This document shows positions 18,169 to 27,108 of a stretch of 64,000 bases of DNA, piece after piece. Position 1 is the stretch's first letter, and each line of letters opens with the position of its first letter. This DNA comes from Mycobacterium florentinum (GTDB lineage Bacteria > Actinomycetota > Actinomycetes > Mycobacteriales > Mycobacteriaceae), in NCBI RefSeq assembly GCF_010730355.1, contig NZ_AP022576.1, positions 3,906,001 to 3,970,000 of the forward strand, written 5' to 3'. The position numbers and the translations under genes are program-made. A model generated the notes under the pieces. It made no database searches and had not been told where the DNA came from. It was given only the letters and a program-made list of their open reading frames with translations.

Positions 18169-19533
18169 TCATGGTGATGGGGGGCCCGAGGGACCTGGCG
18201 GCGGCGGGGCGGGAGGCACGCCCGGCCATAGCGGCACCCCATTCGCGCCGTACAGCGCCGCCCCGTAGGGCGGCCCCCCGGGGTTGGGTCCGACCGCTGG
18301 CCCCGGGATGCATTGACGGATGCTGGGCGGCTGGGGGGTACCGCGGGTGACGGGTCCGTAGTCCACCCAGCAGGGATGCCCGATGCCGGGGTTGGGCCGA
18401 ACGTCGAGCCCGGTTCCCCAGCCGGTGTCCGTGATCAGCTGGCGCACTGGGAAATTCTTCGTGGGATCCGGCAACGACCCGCATCCCGGCTTGCCGCCTG
18501 GTCCCCCCTTGGCCGCGACGATGGGCAGGTTGTCGGGGTAGGCGTAGGGGTCGTTACCCAGCAGCAGGGCAATGTCGAAGTCGAAGCCCTGCCCGCTGGT
18601 ACCGCCGCCGTACGCAGACCTGCCCCCGTTGTCGAGGAACCACTGGGCGCCCTGCAACATGCAGGCGTATTCGGGGCTGTACGTCTGAAGCAGGCTCGTT
18701 GTCGGCTCCAACGTGTTGACGGCGCCGACAAGACTGTCCCTGCTGGTGCCCAGCAGATTTGTTCCGGCATCGGACAGGCCAATGACGTTGAGCATCAACG
18801 CATCCATTGCATCCGAATGATTTACGAGGGTGGTGCTCGTGGTACTCACGGCGTTGAGAATCGCCACGATGTCCGGGGCGGCCGCGGCGTAGGTGTCGTC
18901 GAGGTCTTTGAAGGTGCGCCAGTCATCGCGAAGCGTTTCGTTGCGTGAATTAAGCGCTGACAGAACCTCATTGAGATCGGTGGTCGCCTCGCCCATCCGT
19001 TCGCCTTGGCCACGCACTCCCTCGGCCACCGCGGTCAGCACGGCGTTGAGCTTGAGCGGATCGACCATTTTGAGTAGGTCGACGACGTTTTCAAAGACCG
19101 TGTTGATCTCGGTGCTGGCGTTCGTCGAATGCAGCACCGTCCCGCCCGTCAGCCGCGCGGCACTCGGATGTTCGGGGTAGACCAGTTCGACGAACTTGGC
19201 GCCGAACGCAGTGGTGGCCTTGATCTGCGCCTCGACGTTGGCTGGGATGTAGCGAATCTGGTCGCCGTCGATGTTGAGCTGCAGGCTGATTCGTTTGTTG
19301 CCGGTCGAGCCGACATTGCTGACTTGGCCCACTTGCACGCCGCGCAACTCGACCTTGGCGCCCGGTTCCATGACCAACCCCGCCCGGTCCGATGTCAGCG
19401 TTACCGGCACGTAAGACTTGTAGGCGCCGCTGAAAGCCGCAGTGGTCACGAAGAAGAACGCGCCGATGGCGGTGAACAGAATCACCGTCCACCACGCGGT
19501 GTGGAGTTGGCGCCCCCGCAGCCCGAGTCTCAT
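18169..19533 (-). CDS. mceA: MceA, mammalian-cell-entry family protein
   Basis: A 454-residue first Mce subunit. The start at 19533 lies four bases after the yrbEB stop. It has an N-terminal anchor, an MCE domain with SDRAGLVMEPGAKVELRGVQ, a helical region, and a C-terminal section with FDFDIALLLGNDPYAYPDNL and a proline/glycine-rich end (PPAPPPPGPSG). Which of the numbered mce families it belongs to cannot be decided by eye. Confidence 0.92.
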   Translation of the reverse strand: MRLGLRGRQLHTAWWTVILFTAIGAFFFVTTAAFSGAYKSYVPVTLTSDRAGLVMEPGAKVELRGVQVGQVSNVGSTGNKRISLQLNIDGDQIRYIPANVEAQIKATTAFGAKFVELVYPEHPSAARLTGGTVLHSTNASTEINTVFENVVDLLKMVDPLKLNAVLTAVAEGVRGQGERMGEATTDLNEVLSALNSRNETLRDDWRTFKDLDDTYAAAAPDIVAILNAVSTTSTTLVNHSDAMDALMLNVIGLSDAGTNLLGTSRDSLVGAVNTLEPTTSLLQTYSPEYACMLQGAQWFLDNGGRSAYGGGTSGQGFDFDIALLLGNDPYAYPDNLPIVAAKGGPGGKPGCGSLPDPTKNFPVRQLITDTGWGTGLDVRPNPGIGHPCWVDYGPVTRGTPQPPSIRQCIPGPAVGPNPGGPPYGAALYGANGVPLWPGVPPAPPPPGPSGPPSP

Positions 19534-19537
19534 CCTG

Positions 19538-20413
19538 CTAGCTCGCCAGATGGAAGTTGCCGGAATGGCCATAGACGGCAAGGGTGATCATCACGATCAC
19601 TACCGCGGCTACCACCATCGAACTCCGCACGGCCCGACCCACCGCTTCACCCACCCCGGCGGGTCCGCCGTGGGCGGTGTACCCGTAGTAGGTGTGGACA
19701 AGCATGACGACGATGGTGATCGCCACCGACTGAAAGAACGACCAGATCATGTCGCGGGGATTGAGGAAGGTGTTGAAGTAATGGTCGTAAACGCCCGAAC
19801 CCTGGCCGTAGATCGAGGTGGTGCCCAGGCGCGCCGCCAGAAAGGCCATCATCATCGCCACGCAGTACAGCGGGATCACCACCACCACTGCGGCAGCGAC
19901 CCGGGTAGATGCCAAGTAGCTGATGCTGCGAATTCCAATGACCTCGAGCGCGTCGATTTCTTCGTTGATGCGCATCGCCCCCATTTGAGCGGTGGCGCCG
20001 GCGCCGATGGTGGCCGACAACGCGACGGAGGCAGTGCCGGGCACGATCAGCCGGACGTTGAAGTAGGACGATGCGAACCCAGTCAGGGCTTCGATGCCCA
20101 CCGACGCCAATTGGTTGTAGCCCTGCACCGCTACCAGGGCGCCGGTGGTCATCGTCAGGAACGCGACGATAACCACGGTGCCGCCGATCACTGCGAGTGC
20201 CGCTGCACCCAAGCCCATTTGGGCGATCAGCCGCAGTAATTCGGTGCGGTAGTTGATGACGGCGTCTGGTATCGCCGCCAATGTGCTGGCATAGAACCGT
20301 GTTTGCGCTCCGACCCGATTCCACCCGCTGACCGCGTTCTCGACGGTGCGCCGCAACCGCGGGTGCAGCGCCGCGGGAACCGTACTTGCCGGGCTAGGAG
20401 CGACCTGTGTCAT
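19538..20413 (-). CDS. yrbEB: YrbEB, MlaE-family permease of the Mce transporter
   Basis: A 291-residue integral membrane permease of the MlaE/YrbE family, which forms the inner-membrane channel dimer of Mce lipid importers. It has about five membrane helices and the family segment MGAMRINEEIDALEVIGI. GAGGTGA precedes the ATG. It starts nine bases after yrbEA ends. The ATPase (MceG/Mkl) is not in the window; in mycobacteria it is usually encoded elsewhere and shared. Confidence 0.94.
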   Translation of the reverse strand: MTQVAPSPASTVPAALHPRLRRTVENAVSGWNRVGAQTRFYASTLAAIPDAVINYRTELLRLIAQMGLGAAALAVIGGTVVIVAFLTMTTGALVAVQGYNQLASVGIEALTGFASSYFNVRLIVPGTASVALSATIGAGATAQMGAMRINEEIDALEVIGIRSISYLASTRVAAAVVVVIPLYCVAMMMAFLAARLGTTSIYGQGSGVYDHYFNTFLNPRDMIWSFFQSVAITIVVMLVHTYYGYTAHGGPAGVGEAVGRAVRSSMVVAAVVIVMITLAVYGHSGNFHLAS

Positions 20414-20422
20414 CGGTTCACC

Positions 20423-21292
20423 TCATTGCACCGTGAACTGGACGCCGACGGCGGTAACGATGACGTTGATCGCGAATAGCACCATGAAGGTGAACACCAC
20501 AGTCTCGTTGACCGCATTGCCGACACCGGCCGGTCCGCCGCCCACCGAGATGCCCTTGTAGCAGGCAATGAGCCCTGCCGCCATCCCGAACAGTGTCGCC
20601 TTGGCGAGCGATACCAACACGTCGCCGGCGCCGGTCAATGTGGTCAAACCCGTGACGAACGCGCCGGCCGAGACGTGCTGGATATATACGGTGAAAAAGA
20701 ATGCGCCGCTAAGGCCCACGATGGTCACGGCCGACGAGAGCGCCAACGCGACCGTGGTGGCCGCCAGCACGCGGGGGATCACCAGCGCCTGAATGGGGTT
20801 GATACCCATGACTCGCAGCGCATCGAGTTCTTCGCGAATGGTTCGCGCTCCCAGGTCGGCACACATAGCGGTCGCGCCTGCCCCCGAAATCACGAGCACT
20901 GTCACGATGGGGCCGATTTGATTGACTGTGCCAATCGCGGCCCCGGTGCCCGAAAAATCGCCGGCACCGATCTCGGTCAAGAGAATATTGAAGGTGAAGG
21001 TCAACAGCACCGCATACGGCAAGGTCATCATCACCGCGGGCACGACCGATACCCGCGCGACAAACCAGCTCTGAAACAGATACTCGCGCCAGGCAAACGG
21101 AGGCCGGAACAGCAACACGAAGGTGTCGAGCGTCATGGCGAAAAAGCCACCGACGGCGCGGACTGGTTTGGTAGCTGGGTATGCGGATGTTGCCAGCTGT
21201 CCAGCGAGAGCAATTGCCAGGGCAGTGCGTGGCGGCCGGACGGCGGCGGTTGCGTTGGCGGCGGGTGGTTTTAGCGAGCGCGCCGTAGTCAT
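20423..21292 (-). CDS. yrbEA: YrbEA, MlaE-family permease of the Mce transporter
   Basis: A 289-residue permease, first gene of the mce operon. It has the MlaE-family segment DLGARTIREELDALRVMGI, an IVTVLVISGAGATAMCADLG helix and several further membrane helices. The ATG at 21292 has AGGACAG upstream; the open frame to 21352 lacks this. A palindromic operator at 21746-21761, shared with the catabolic cluster, lies about 450 bases upstream with no gene between. Confidence 0.94.
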   Translation of the reverse strand: MTTARSLKPPAANATAAVRPPRTALAIALAGQLATSAYPATKPVRAVGGFFAMTLDTFVLLFRPPFAWREYLFQSWFVARVSVVPAVMMTLPYAVLLTFTFNILLTEIGAGDFSGTGAAIGTVNQIGPIVTVLVISGAGATAMCADLGARTIREELDALRVMGINPIQALVIPRVLAATTVALALSSAVTIVGLSGAFFFTVYIQHVSAGAFVTGLTTLTGAGDVLVSLAKATLFGMAAGLIACYKGISVGGGPAGVGNAVNETVVFTFMVLFAINVIVTAVGVQFTVQ

Positions 21293-21745
21293 CGGGGTTC
21301 TGTCCTGGTGCCACTTAGGATGACGCGTGTTTCGAACGACATTGCAGTGCAAAGCATTAATGTCACCTCCGCATTGAGGACGGCTGCCGGTCGTCTGCCG
21401 GCAAGGTGTGCGTCGCCTCTGCTAGTGGAGCCACCCCGCGAGTCGAGTTTGGTCGCAGTGGCAGGCCACGAACTAGCGCAACTACTACTGAAGGTCGCTG
21501 CAGTTGGCGGCGTAGAAAATACCTACATAGCGACCACCACCACTCTGACGACGACCCGCGCCGGTAGCAGGCATTCGCCAGGGCGTCTACGCCGGACGGC
21601 TTATAGGAGTGGACTGTGCTCATCGGCGTGTCACCCCGTGACTGCGATCGACTCGGTGGGGCAGTCGTATGCCGCGCCCCGAAATCTGTTCTGACACAAA
21701 ATTCCCTGGTTCGCACAGTCCGCCATGTTCCCTCGCGTTCGCAGA

Positions 21746-21761
21746 AAACAATCACTTGTTT
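21746..21761. promoter_or_regulatory. Shared palindromic operator, mce operon copy
   Basis: AAACAATCACTTGTTT, arms AAACAA and TTGTTT around a 4-base spacer. It lies in the 578-base stretch (21293-21870) between the SMP-30 gene end and yrbEA, which holds no supported gene. The only promoter it can serve nearby is that of the mce operon. On the other strand it reads exactly as the copies at 41512 and, apart from the first base, 27037. Confidence 0.7.
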
Positions 21762-21870
21762 CCGCGACGCTATAGTGTGACGTGAGACCCGTCAAGAGGT
21801 TTCCGCCGGCCAGATCACTAAGCGCGCGGATCGCGCCATCAGATCCGGGAAAACTGAGCCGAGTCGGGCC

Positions 21871-22836
21871 TCATCGCCAGTGCTCCATGGGCATCCCCGG
21901 TACCGGAGACCGCAACATCTGCACCTCTGAGATGCCCAGCCCACCCAAATAGAGCGTCTTCAGATCCGGTCCTCCGAAGGCGATGCTGGACAGGTTGGAC
22001 AAACGAGACCCACGGCTTTGCGCTATTTGATCCCAGGTCAGGCGCCTCTCGGCATGGGTCGCGGAGATCGTATCCAGCTCACTAGGTTCGAAGTCTTCGA
22101 ACAACACGGTCCAAGTCAGATCCGGTGCGACGCGGATCAAGCGGTTGGATATGACGCAGGCGATCCAGAGAGCGCCCTCCGTATCGAAGGCCATGCCATC
22201 GGGGAAGGTGTCTCCCGGGTAGGTGAGCCGGGCGGGATTGCGCAACAAGCCGTCTGCCGTCACGTCGTACCGGGTGGTGCGGCACGCGAAGGTTTCATTG
22301 ACGAAAAGGGACTTGCCATCGGGCGAGATCCGTAGTTCGTTCGTCCAGTTCAGCCCATCTGCCGCAACGCTGACTTTGCCATCCTGCACCAACAGAATCT
22401 GCCCGGTGTTCTCTTCCGCGGTGAAGTGCTCGTGTTTGCGTGCCGACGAGCTGATTGTGATCCAGACCCGATCGCCGTCCACCAGTACGAAATTGGTTCT
22501 CGGAATCGGATTCCCCGCAACCTCTGTCGCGAAGGGGTGGGCCTCACCACGCCGTCCGACCCGCCAGACGCCACCCGCCCTACCCATGTTGGCGAACAAG
22601 AATTCGCCGTCTGCCGTCAACGCGATGCCGTTCGGCCGGAAGCCTTGCGCAATCAGATCTGCCTCGACAGCGGGGCCGGTGGTCCCATCGGGCGCAATTC
22701 GCGCGATGCCGAACGTCCAATCGCCGGTGTAGAGCGATCCATCTCGTGCTGCCAGAACACATTCCGGCCGATTCAGTCCACTGCCGATCTGCGTGAGATC
22801 CGCCGGCAGGAACGGCTCGATCTTGGTCAGCGCCAT
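21871..22836 (-). CDS. SMP-30/gluconolactonase-family protein, probable lactonase
   Basis: A 321-residue beta-propeller protein of the SMP-30/gluconolactonase/LRE family, which hydrolyses lactones using a divalent metal. Typical elements are RPECVLAARDGSLYTGD, the NGIALTADGEFLFANM motif, NELRISPDGKSLFVNE and PDGMAFDTEGALWIA. GGAGAGAAG precedes the ATG. It is the third gene after a Baeyer-Villiger monooxygenase and an SDR on the same strand. A lactonase here would open the ester that such a monooxygenase makes; this role is inferred from context. Confidence 0.85.
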   Translation of the reverse strand: MALTKIEPFLPADLTQIGSGLNRPECVLAARDGSLYTGDWTFGIARIAPDGTTGPAVEADLIAQGFRPNGIALTADGEFLFANMGRAGGVWRVGRRGEAHPFATEVAGNPIPRTNFVLVDGDRVWITISSSARKHEHFTAEENTGQILLVQDGKVSVAADGLNWTNELRISPDGKSLFVNETFACRTTRYDVTADGLLRNPARLTYPGDTFPDGMAFDTEGALWIACVISNRLIRVAPDLTWTVLFEDFEPSELDTISATHAERRLTWDQIAQSRGSRLSNLSSIAFGGPDLKTLYLGGLGISEVQMLRSPVPGMPMEHWR

Positions 22837-22969
22837 GTAGCTTCTCTCCGGATTGCGATGGACAGCAGGTCGCGGTTGGATGGCGATAACTTCAGCGCTC
22901 CAATCGCCGCGATTGCTGTTGTGTGGCGGCTCTATTCGTAGTGGGACGCGCCCAATGCGCCACTGCCGA

Positions 22970-23713
22970 TCAGAGCGCTAGGTAGCCGCCATCGACGGGG
23001 ATCGTCACCCCTGTCACGTAGGACGACATGTCGGAGGCGAGGAACACTGCGGGACCGGCGATCTCATCGGTCTCGCCGACCCGACCCAGCGGCAGTCGTT
23101 GAAGGAATTTATCGCCCGCTGCGCCTTCGACCGTCATCAAGTCACTCTTGATCCGGCCCGGTGCCAGCCCGTTGGCTCGGCCACCCGTCGGCCCAAGCGT
23201 GCGCGCGAAATACTGGACCAGCGAACGGACGGCAGCCTTGGAGGCGCCGTAGGCAGCACTTGATCTCGGCGCGGTGAACCCGGCGATCGACGAAAGGAAG
23301 ATCACGCTTGCGCCGGCGTGCTGCAGCGCGGGGAGCAGGGCAACAGTGATGTCCCACTGTGCGGTGAGATTCACATCGATGACCTGATCCCACTTTTCGG
23401 CCTGATCGGGGTCGTTCGGTCTGATGCGGGGCGCGATGCCCGCGTTGTTCACCAGAACATCGATACTTCCGAATTGCTCCAGCATGCGACCGCCAAAGGC
23501 CTTGACGCCCTCACGGTCACTGATGTCCAGGGTCTCGGCAGAGGCCGAACCGCCGGCGGCCTTGATGCTTGCAACCACGACATCGGCCGCCTCCGTGTTT
23601 CTGTCAACCACTAGGACGCGGGCCCCTTCGGCTGCCAATGCAGTTGAGATGGCAGAGCCCAAACCTCGCCCGCCTCCAGTCACCACCGCCGTCTTCTCGG
23701 AAAGTCGAGCCAT
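22970..23713 (-). CDS. Short-chain dehydrogenase/reductase
   Basis: A 247-residue classical SDR with cofactor motif TGGGRGLG, an aspartate in VVDRN (NAD preference, inferred), NNAG, a serine in LSSIAGF and catalytic YGASK. A strong AAGGAGGAG lies upstream of the ATG. It lies 110 bases after the monooxygenase gene and 133 bases before the SMP-30 gene. It probably oxidises an alcohol intermediate of the same pathway. Confidence 0.88.
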   Translation of the reverse strand: MARLSEKTAVVTGGGRGLGSAISTALAAEGARVLVVDRNTEAADVVVASIKAAGGSASAETLDISDREGVKAFGGRMLEQFGSIDVLVNNAGIAPRIRPNDPDQAEKWDQVIDVNLTAQWDITVALLPALQHAGASVIFLSSIAGFTAPRSSAAYGASKAAVRSLVQYFARTLGPTGGRANGLAPGRIKSDLMTVEGAAGDKFLQRLPLGRVGETDEIAGPAVFLASDMSSYVTGVTIPVDGGYLAL

Positions 23714-23823
23714 AGCCTCTGCTCCTCCTTGATCGAATCACCGGCCAACGCTGCTGGCTGCAACGTGACTTCTTTGCGCACTTGGCGCCATTGCCTCACC
23801 GTGAGAGCCGAAGCCCCGCAGAA

Positions 23824-25461
23824 TCACGACATGATGTAGCCCTTGTAATCGTGGTTGCTCACGTCCTCGCAGTACTCCCGGAACTTGGGAATGCCGCCGG
23901 CGAACAGCAACACCTCGCGCTTGTCGCGACCCTCGATGTTTTTGTTGATCCCGGTGAACCAGGAGTTGGTCTGGCCCAGCAACAGCTTGTCCAGCAGCTT
24001 CGAGCAATAGAGCGAATAGCTTTCGGCCGCGGCAAGTTCGGGTTCGATGCGCTGGATGCCGGCTTCTTTCGCGTGGGCCATCATGTCGCTCAGCCAGTCG
24101 ACGGCGAGCGCGGAACAGCGCGGAATGTTGCAGAAGGTGGCGCCACTCTGCGGCCCGACCAACAGGAAGAAATTGGGAAATCCAGGGCACTGCATGCCCA
24201 TGTAAGTCGTGATTCCGTCAGCCCATGCGTCTTTCAGGTCAACGCCGCCCGGGCCGCGAATGTCGATGCGGTTCCACGAGCCCTTGACCGCGTCGAAACC
24301 TGTGGCGTAGATGATCACGTCGAACTCGTGCAAGGCATCGGTAGTCAGGATGCCTTCGGGCGTGATTCTGGTAATCGGCGTCGTGTTCAGGTCGACAACC
24401 GCGACATTGTCTTGGTTGTAGACCTCGTAATAGTTGGTCTCGAGCGGAACCCGCTTCGTCCCGAAGCCATGATCCTTGGGTATCAGTAGTTCAGCGATGC
24501 GCGGATCCTTGACGCGTTCACGGATTTTTTGCGCCACGAAGTCCGAGACGTATTTATTCGCTGTCGGGTCGGATAGCGCATCCTGATACACACCGAGCCA
24601 CAGCGAGAAGCCTGGCCCCTCATACAGTTCCGCCAGCTTGGCATCGCGCTCTTCTTCCGGAACATCGAACAGGTTTTCCGGAATGAATTCGTGTGGGAAG
24701 CCGGCGATGGACGCATCGCATTTGGCGGTGAACTCGTTGTAGTGCGACTTGATGTAGTCCATCCGCTCCTGCGTCATGGGGCCGTTGCCCAGCGGGGTAC
24801 ACCAGTTCGGTGATCGCAAGAACACCGTCAGGTTCTTGGCTACCTTGGCCATTTCCTGGATCACCTGCACACCCGTCGATCCCACACCGATCACGCCCAC
24901 CCGCTTGCCGGAGAAGTCGAGCTTGGCCGGACCGAACCCGTTGGGGTCGCGCGGCCAATTCGCCGTGTGATAGCTCTCGCCCTTGAAGGTGTTGATGCCG
25001 GGCACGTTGGGCATCTGGGGCGCAGACAGGGGCCCGAGTGCCGAGAAAACGAACCGTGCCGTCACAGGCGCGCGGTACTGCTGCTCGAATTCAAGTGTCC
25101 AGACATTGTTTTCGTCGTCGAACACCGCCCTCTTGACCCTGGCGTTGAAGATGTAATCCTTGCGGATGTCCATGATCTCGACCGCGCGATGGATGTATTC
25201 CAGGACTTCGGGCTGTGCGGCGAAGCGTTCGGACCAGTTCCATTCCTGCTTGAGCTGTTCGCTCCAGAAGTATCCGTAGACTTCGCTCTCCGAATCGATG
25301 CGGCAGCCTGGATAGCGGTTGTGATGCCACACACCGCCCACGTTGTCTGACCCCTCAACCCCCAGTACCCGGTAACCCGTCTCGCGCAGACGATAGGTCT
25401 GATACAGGCCCGTCAATCCCGCGCCGATCACGACAGCGTCGAAGTCGGGTTCTCTCGTCAT
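23824..25461 (-). CDS. Baeyer-Villiger monooxygenase (type I, OTEMO/CPMO-like)
   Basis: A 545-residue FAD/NADPH monooxygenase that inserts oxygen next to a ketone. It has FAD motif GAGLTG (13-18), NADPH motif GVGSTG (192-197) and the type I fingerprint FKGESYHTANWP (159-170, matching FxGxxxHxxxWP). The stretches PNWCTPLGN and IYATGFDAVKGS and the overall length recall the camphor-pathway enzyme OTEMO and cyclopentanone-type enzymes (from memory, not aligned). The ATG at 25461 has AGAGGAAAGG upstream. A shared operator lies about 300 bases upstream at 25768. Confidence 0.9.
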   Translation of the reverse strand: MTREPDFDAVVIGAGLTGLYQTYRLRETGYRVLGVEGSDNVGGVWHHNRYPGCRIDSESEVYGYFWSEQLKQEWNWSERFAAQPEVLEYIHRAVEIMDIRKDYIFNARVKRAVFDDENNVWTLEFEQQYRAPVTARFVFSALGPLSAPQMPNVPGINTFKGESYHTANWPRDPNGFGPAKLDFSGKRVGVIGVGSTGVQVIQEMAKVAKNLTVFLRSPNWCTPLGNGPMTQERMDYIKSHYNEFTAKCDASIAGFPHEFIPENLFDVPEEERDAKLAELYEGPGFSLWLGVYQDALSDPTANKYVSDFVAQKIRERVKDPRIAELLIPKDHGFGTKRVPLETNYYEVYNQDNVAVVDLNTTPITRITPEGILTTDALHEFDVIIYATGFDAVKGSWNRIDIRGPGGVDLKDAWADGITTYMGMQCPGFPNFFLLVGPQSGATFCNIPRCSALAVDWLSDMMAHAKEAGIQRIEPELAAAESYSLYCSKLLDKLLLGQTNSWFTGINKNIEGRDKREVLLFAGGIPKFREYCEDVSNHDYKGYIMS

Positions 25462-25767
25462 CTCAACCTTTCCTCTCATGGCCCGGCGCCGAACATGGTC
25501 GTCGCGGACCGCTCGTGCCGGCGGTGGCCGGGCGCGCGCGTAATGGGTCGGTGGGGCGTCGGTCGGTCGGCCTCGGTCAGGACGGTGCGGATCGGCTTGG
25601 CTCCTAACCGGTTTCCGTGCGTGTCGACGGTCACCGGCGGGAGCTGTCGCGTTCCCGGAACGTCAATCGATGCGCGGTGGCCCCGCCGCAACGGCTATCT
25701 GGCCCGATGCTGTACGGATGCACGACCGCATCGACGACGACGGTGCTATCCAAATCTAGACTCCTCC

Positions 25768-25783
25768 ACACAAGCGTTTGTTT
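25768..25783. promoter_or_regulatory. Shared palindromic operator, monooxygenase operon copy
   Basis: ACACAAGCGTTTGTTT, with one mismatch in the left arm. It lies in the 368-base gap (25462-25829) upstream of the monooxygenase-SDR-SMP-30 genes. No supported gene is seen in that gap. It is also just past the end of the acyl-CoA dehydrogenase gene, so the monooxygenase operon is the likely target. Confidence 0.6.
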
Positions 25784-25829
25784 TCTGTCGAAGCGGGCAA
25801 GCCACCCGGCCGGCGCCGAATGGCTTGGG

Positions 25830-26966
25830 CTAGAGGCCCATCTCTCGGGCGATGATGGTGCGCTGGATTTCGTTTGTTCCGCCGCCGACCATGGCGTGTT
25901 TGGCTTCGCGGAAGTAGCGCTCCATGTCGTATTCGGGCAGCTGAGCGTAGCCGCCGAGGGCTTGCATGCCGTTGAAGGAAACTTTGAAAGCCACATCGGC
26001 CGCGAACACCTTGGCCATCGAGACGTCCTTGAGAGCGTGTTCGCCGCGGGCAAGCTTGGTCGCTGCGCTGTAGACCAGCAGTCGTGCGGCTTCGACCTCG
26101 CACTCATTTTCGGCCATTCGGTGCTTGAGCACTTGAAACGACGACAGCGGCTTCCCGAACTGCGTCCTGTTCTTGGTGTAAGTGATTGTGTCGTCGAGCG
26201 CGGTGCGCGCGTTGCCGACATAGGTGGCCGCCAGCGAAAGTCGTTCCCAGGCAAGGTGACTGTTAACCACCGACCAGCCGTCGCCCGGGGCGCCTATCAT
26301 GTTCTCGGCGGGTATACGCGCGTCGGTGAAGAAGATCTCGGTGGTGCCCAAGCTGCGGCGCACGATGGTGTCGAGCTTGCGAATGTCCACCCCTGAGGTG
26401 GCGTTGGGAACCAAGAACATCGACAGGCCCTTGTGCTTGTCTTCGCCGGTGCGGGCCATCGTGGCGATCACCGTATTCGGCAAGTGAGCTCCCGAACAAA
26501 AAACCTTGTTGCCGTTGAGAATCCACGAGTCACCATCGCGCACGGCTTTGGTGCGCAGACCCGCGGCATCGGAGCCCGCGCCCGGTTCGCTGATCGAGAT
26601 CGAGAACTTCAGCTCGCCGTCCAAAAACGGTGGCAGGTATCTGCGTCGCTGCTCGTCGGTACCGTGGTTGGCGACGTTGGTGGCGGTGAACATCGACGTC
26701 ATCACCGCGGCGGCGAAGTCGAGGCTGTACTTGGCGATCGCTTCGCAGAAGATCGCGTACATGATCGGGTCAGCCGCAAGGCCACCGAACTCTTCGGGGA
26801 TCAGCAACCCCAGCCACCCACGGTCGGCAATCTTCTTGTAAGCCTCATTTGGGAATTCACGGGCTTCGTCGTGCTTGCGGGTGTACTCGACACCGACTTC
26901 TTTCTCCATGAAAGCGTGCACGGTGTCGTGCCACAACTGCTGCTCGGCAGTAAACCGAAAATCCAT
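25830..26966 (-). CDS. Acyl-CoA dehydrogenase
   Basis: A 378-residue FAD acyl-CoA dehydrogenase that introduces the alpha-beta double bond in an acyl-CoA. It has the signature SISEPGAGSDAAG, a TEIFFTDARIPAENMIG segment and RTQFGKPLSSFQ. The base usually at YEGT is glycine here (VGGGTNEIQR), but Glu241 in LAWERL sits where isovaleryl-CoA and long-chain enzymes keep theirs, so the enzyme is probably active. The ATG at 26966 has GGGAG upstream. It is divergent from the CoA-transferase gene, with an operator between. Confidence 0.92.
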   Translation of the reverse strand: MDFRFTAEQQLWHDTVHAFMEKEVGVEYTRKHDEAREFPNEAYKKIADRGWLGLLIPEEFGGLAADPIMYAIFCEAIAKYSLDFAAAVMTSMFTATNVANHGTDEQRRRYLPPFLDGELKFSISISEPGAGSDAAGLRTKAVRDGDSWILNGNKVFCSGAHLPNTVIATMARTGEDKHKGLSMFLVPNATSGVDIRKLDTIVRRSLGTTEIFFTDARIPAENMIGAPGDGWSVVNSHLAWERLSLAATYVGNARTALDDTITYTKNRTQFGKPLSSFQVLKHRMAENECEVEAARLLVYSAATKLARGEHALKDVSMAKVFAADVAFKVSFNGMQALGGYAQLPEYDMERYFREAKHAMVGGGTNEIQRTIIAREMGL

Positions 26967-27036
26967 TAAGGCTCCCTGATTAGCCGCGTCGGCGGGGGTG
27001 TGCGCTGTTGACCACGTTAACAACTTCTGGTACCAA

Positions 27037-27052
27037 GAACAAGTGATTGTTT
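27037..27052. promoter_or_regulatory. Shared palindromic operator, dehydrogenase/CoA-transferase copy
   Basis: GAACAAGTGATTGTTT in the 142-base divergent gap between the acyl-CoA dehydrogenase (start 26966) and the CoA-transferase (start 27109). The position allows control of both promoters. Confidence 0.75.
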
Positions 27053-27108
27053 TTTATCGCGGGTGCATACGGCGACGCGTCGCGACAACACAAGGAATGT
27101 GAGAGTCG

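Noticed and set aside
21363..21755. Open frame upstream of yrbEA on the minus strand
   Set aside because: Composition is not protein-like, there is no ribosome binding site, and it would contain the operator at 21746.
25495..25833. Open frame in the gap upstream of the monooxygenase
   Set aside because: Arginine/cysteine-rich, covers the operator and shows no family signature.
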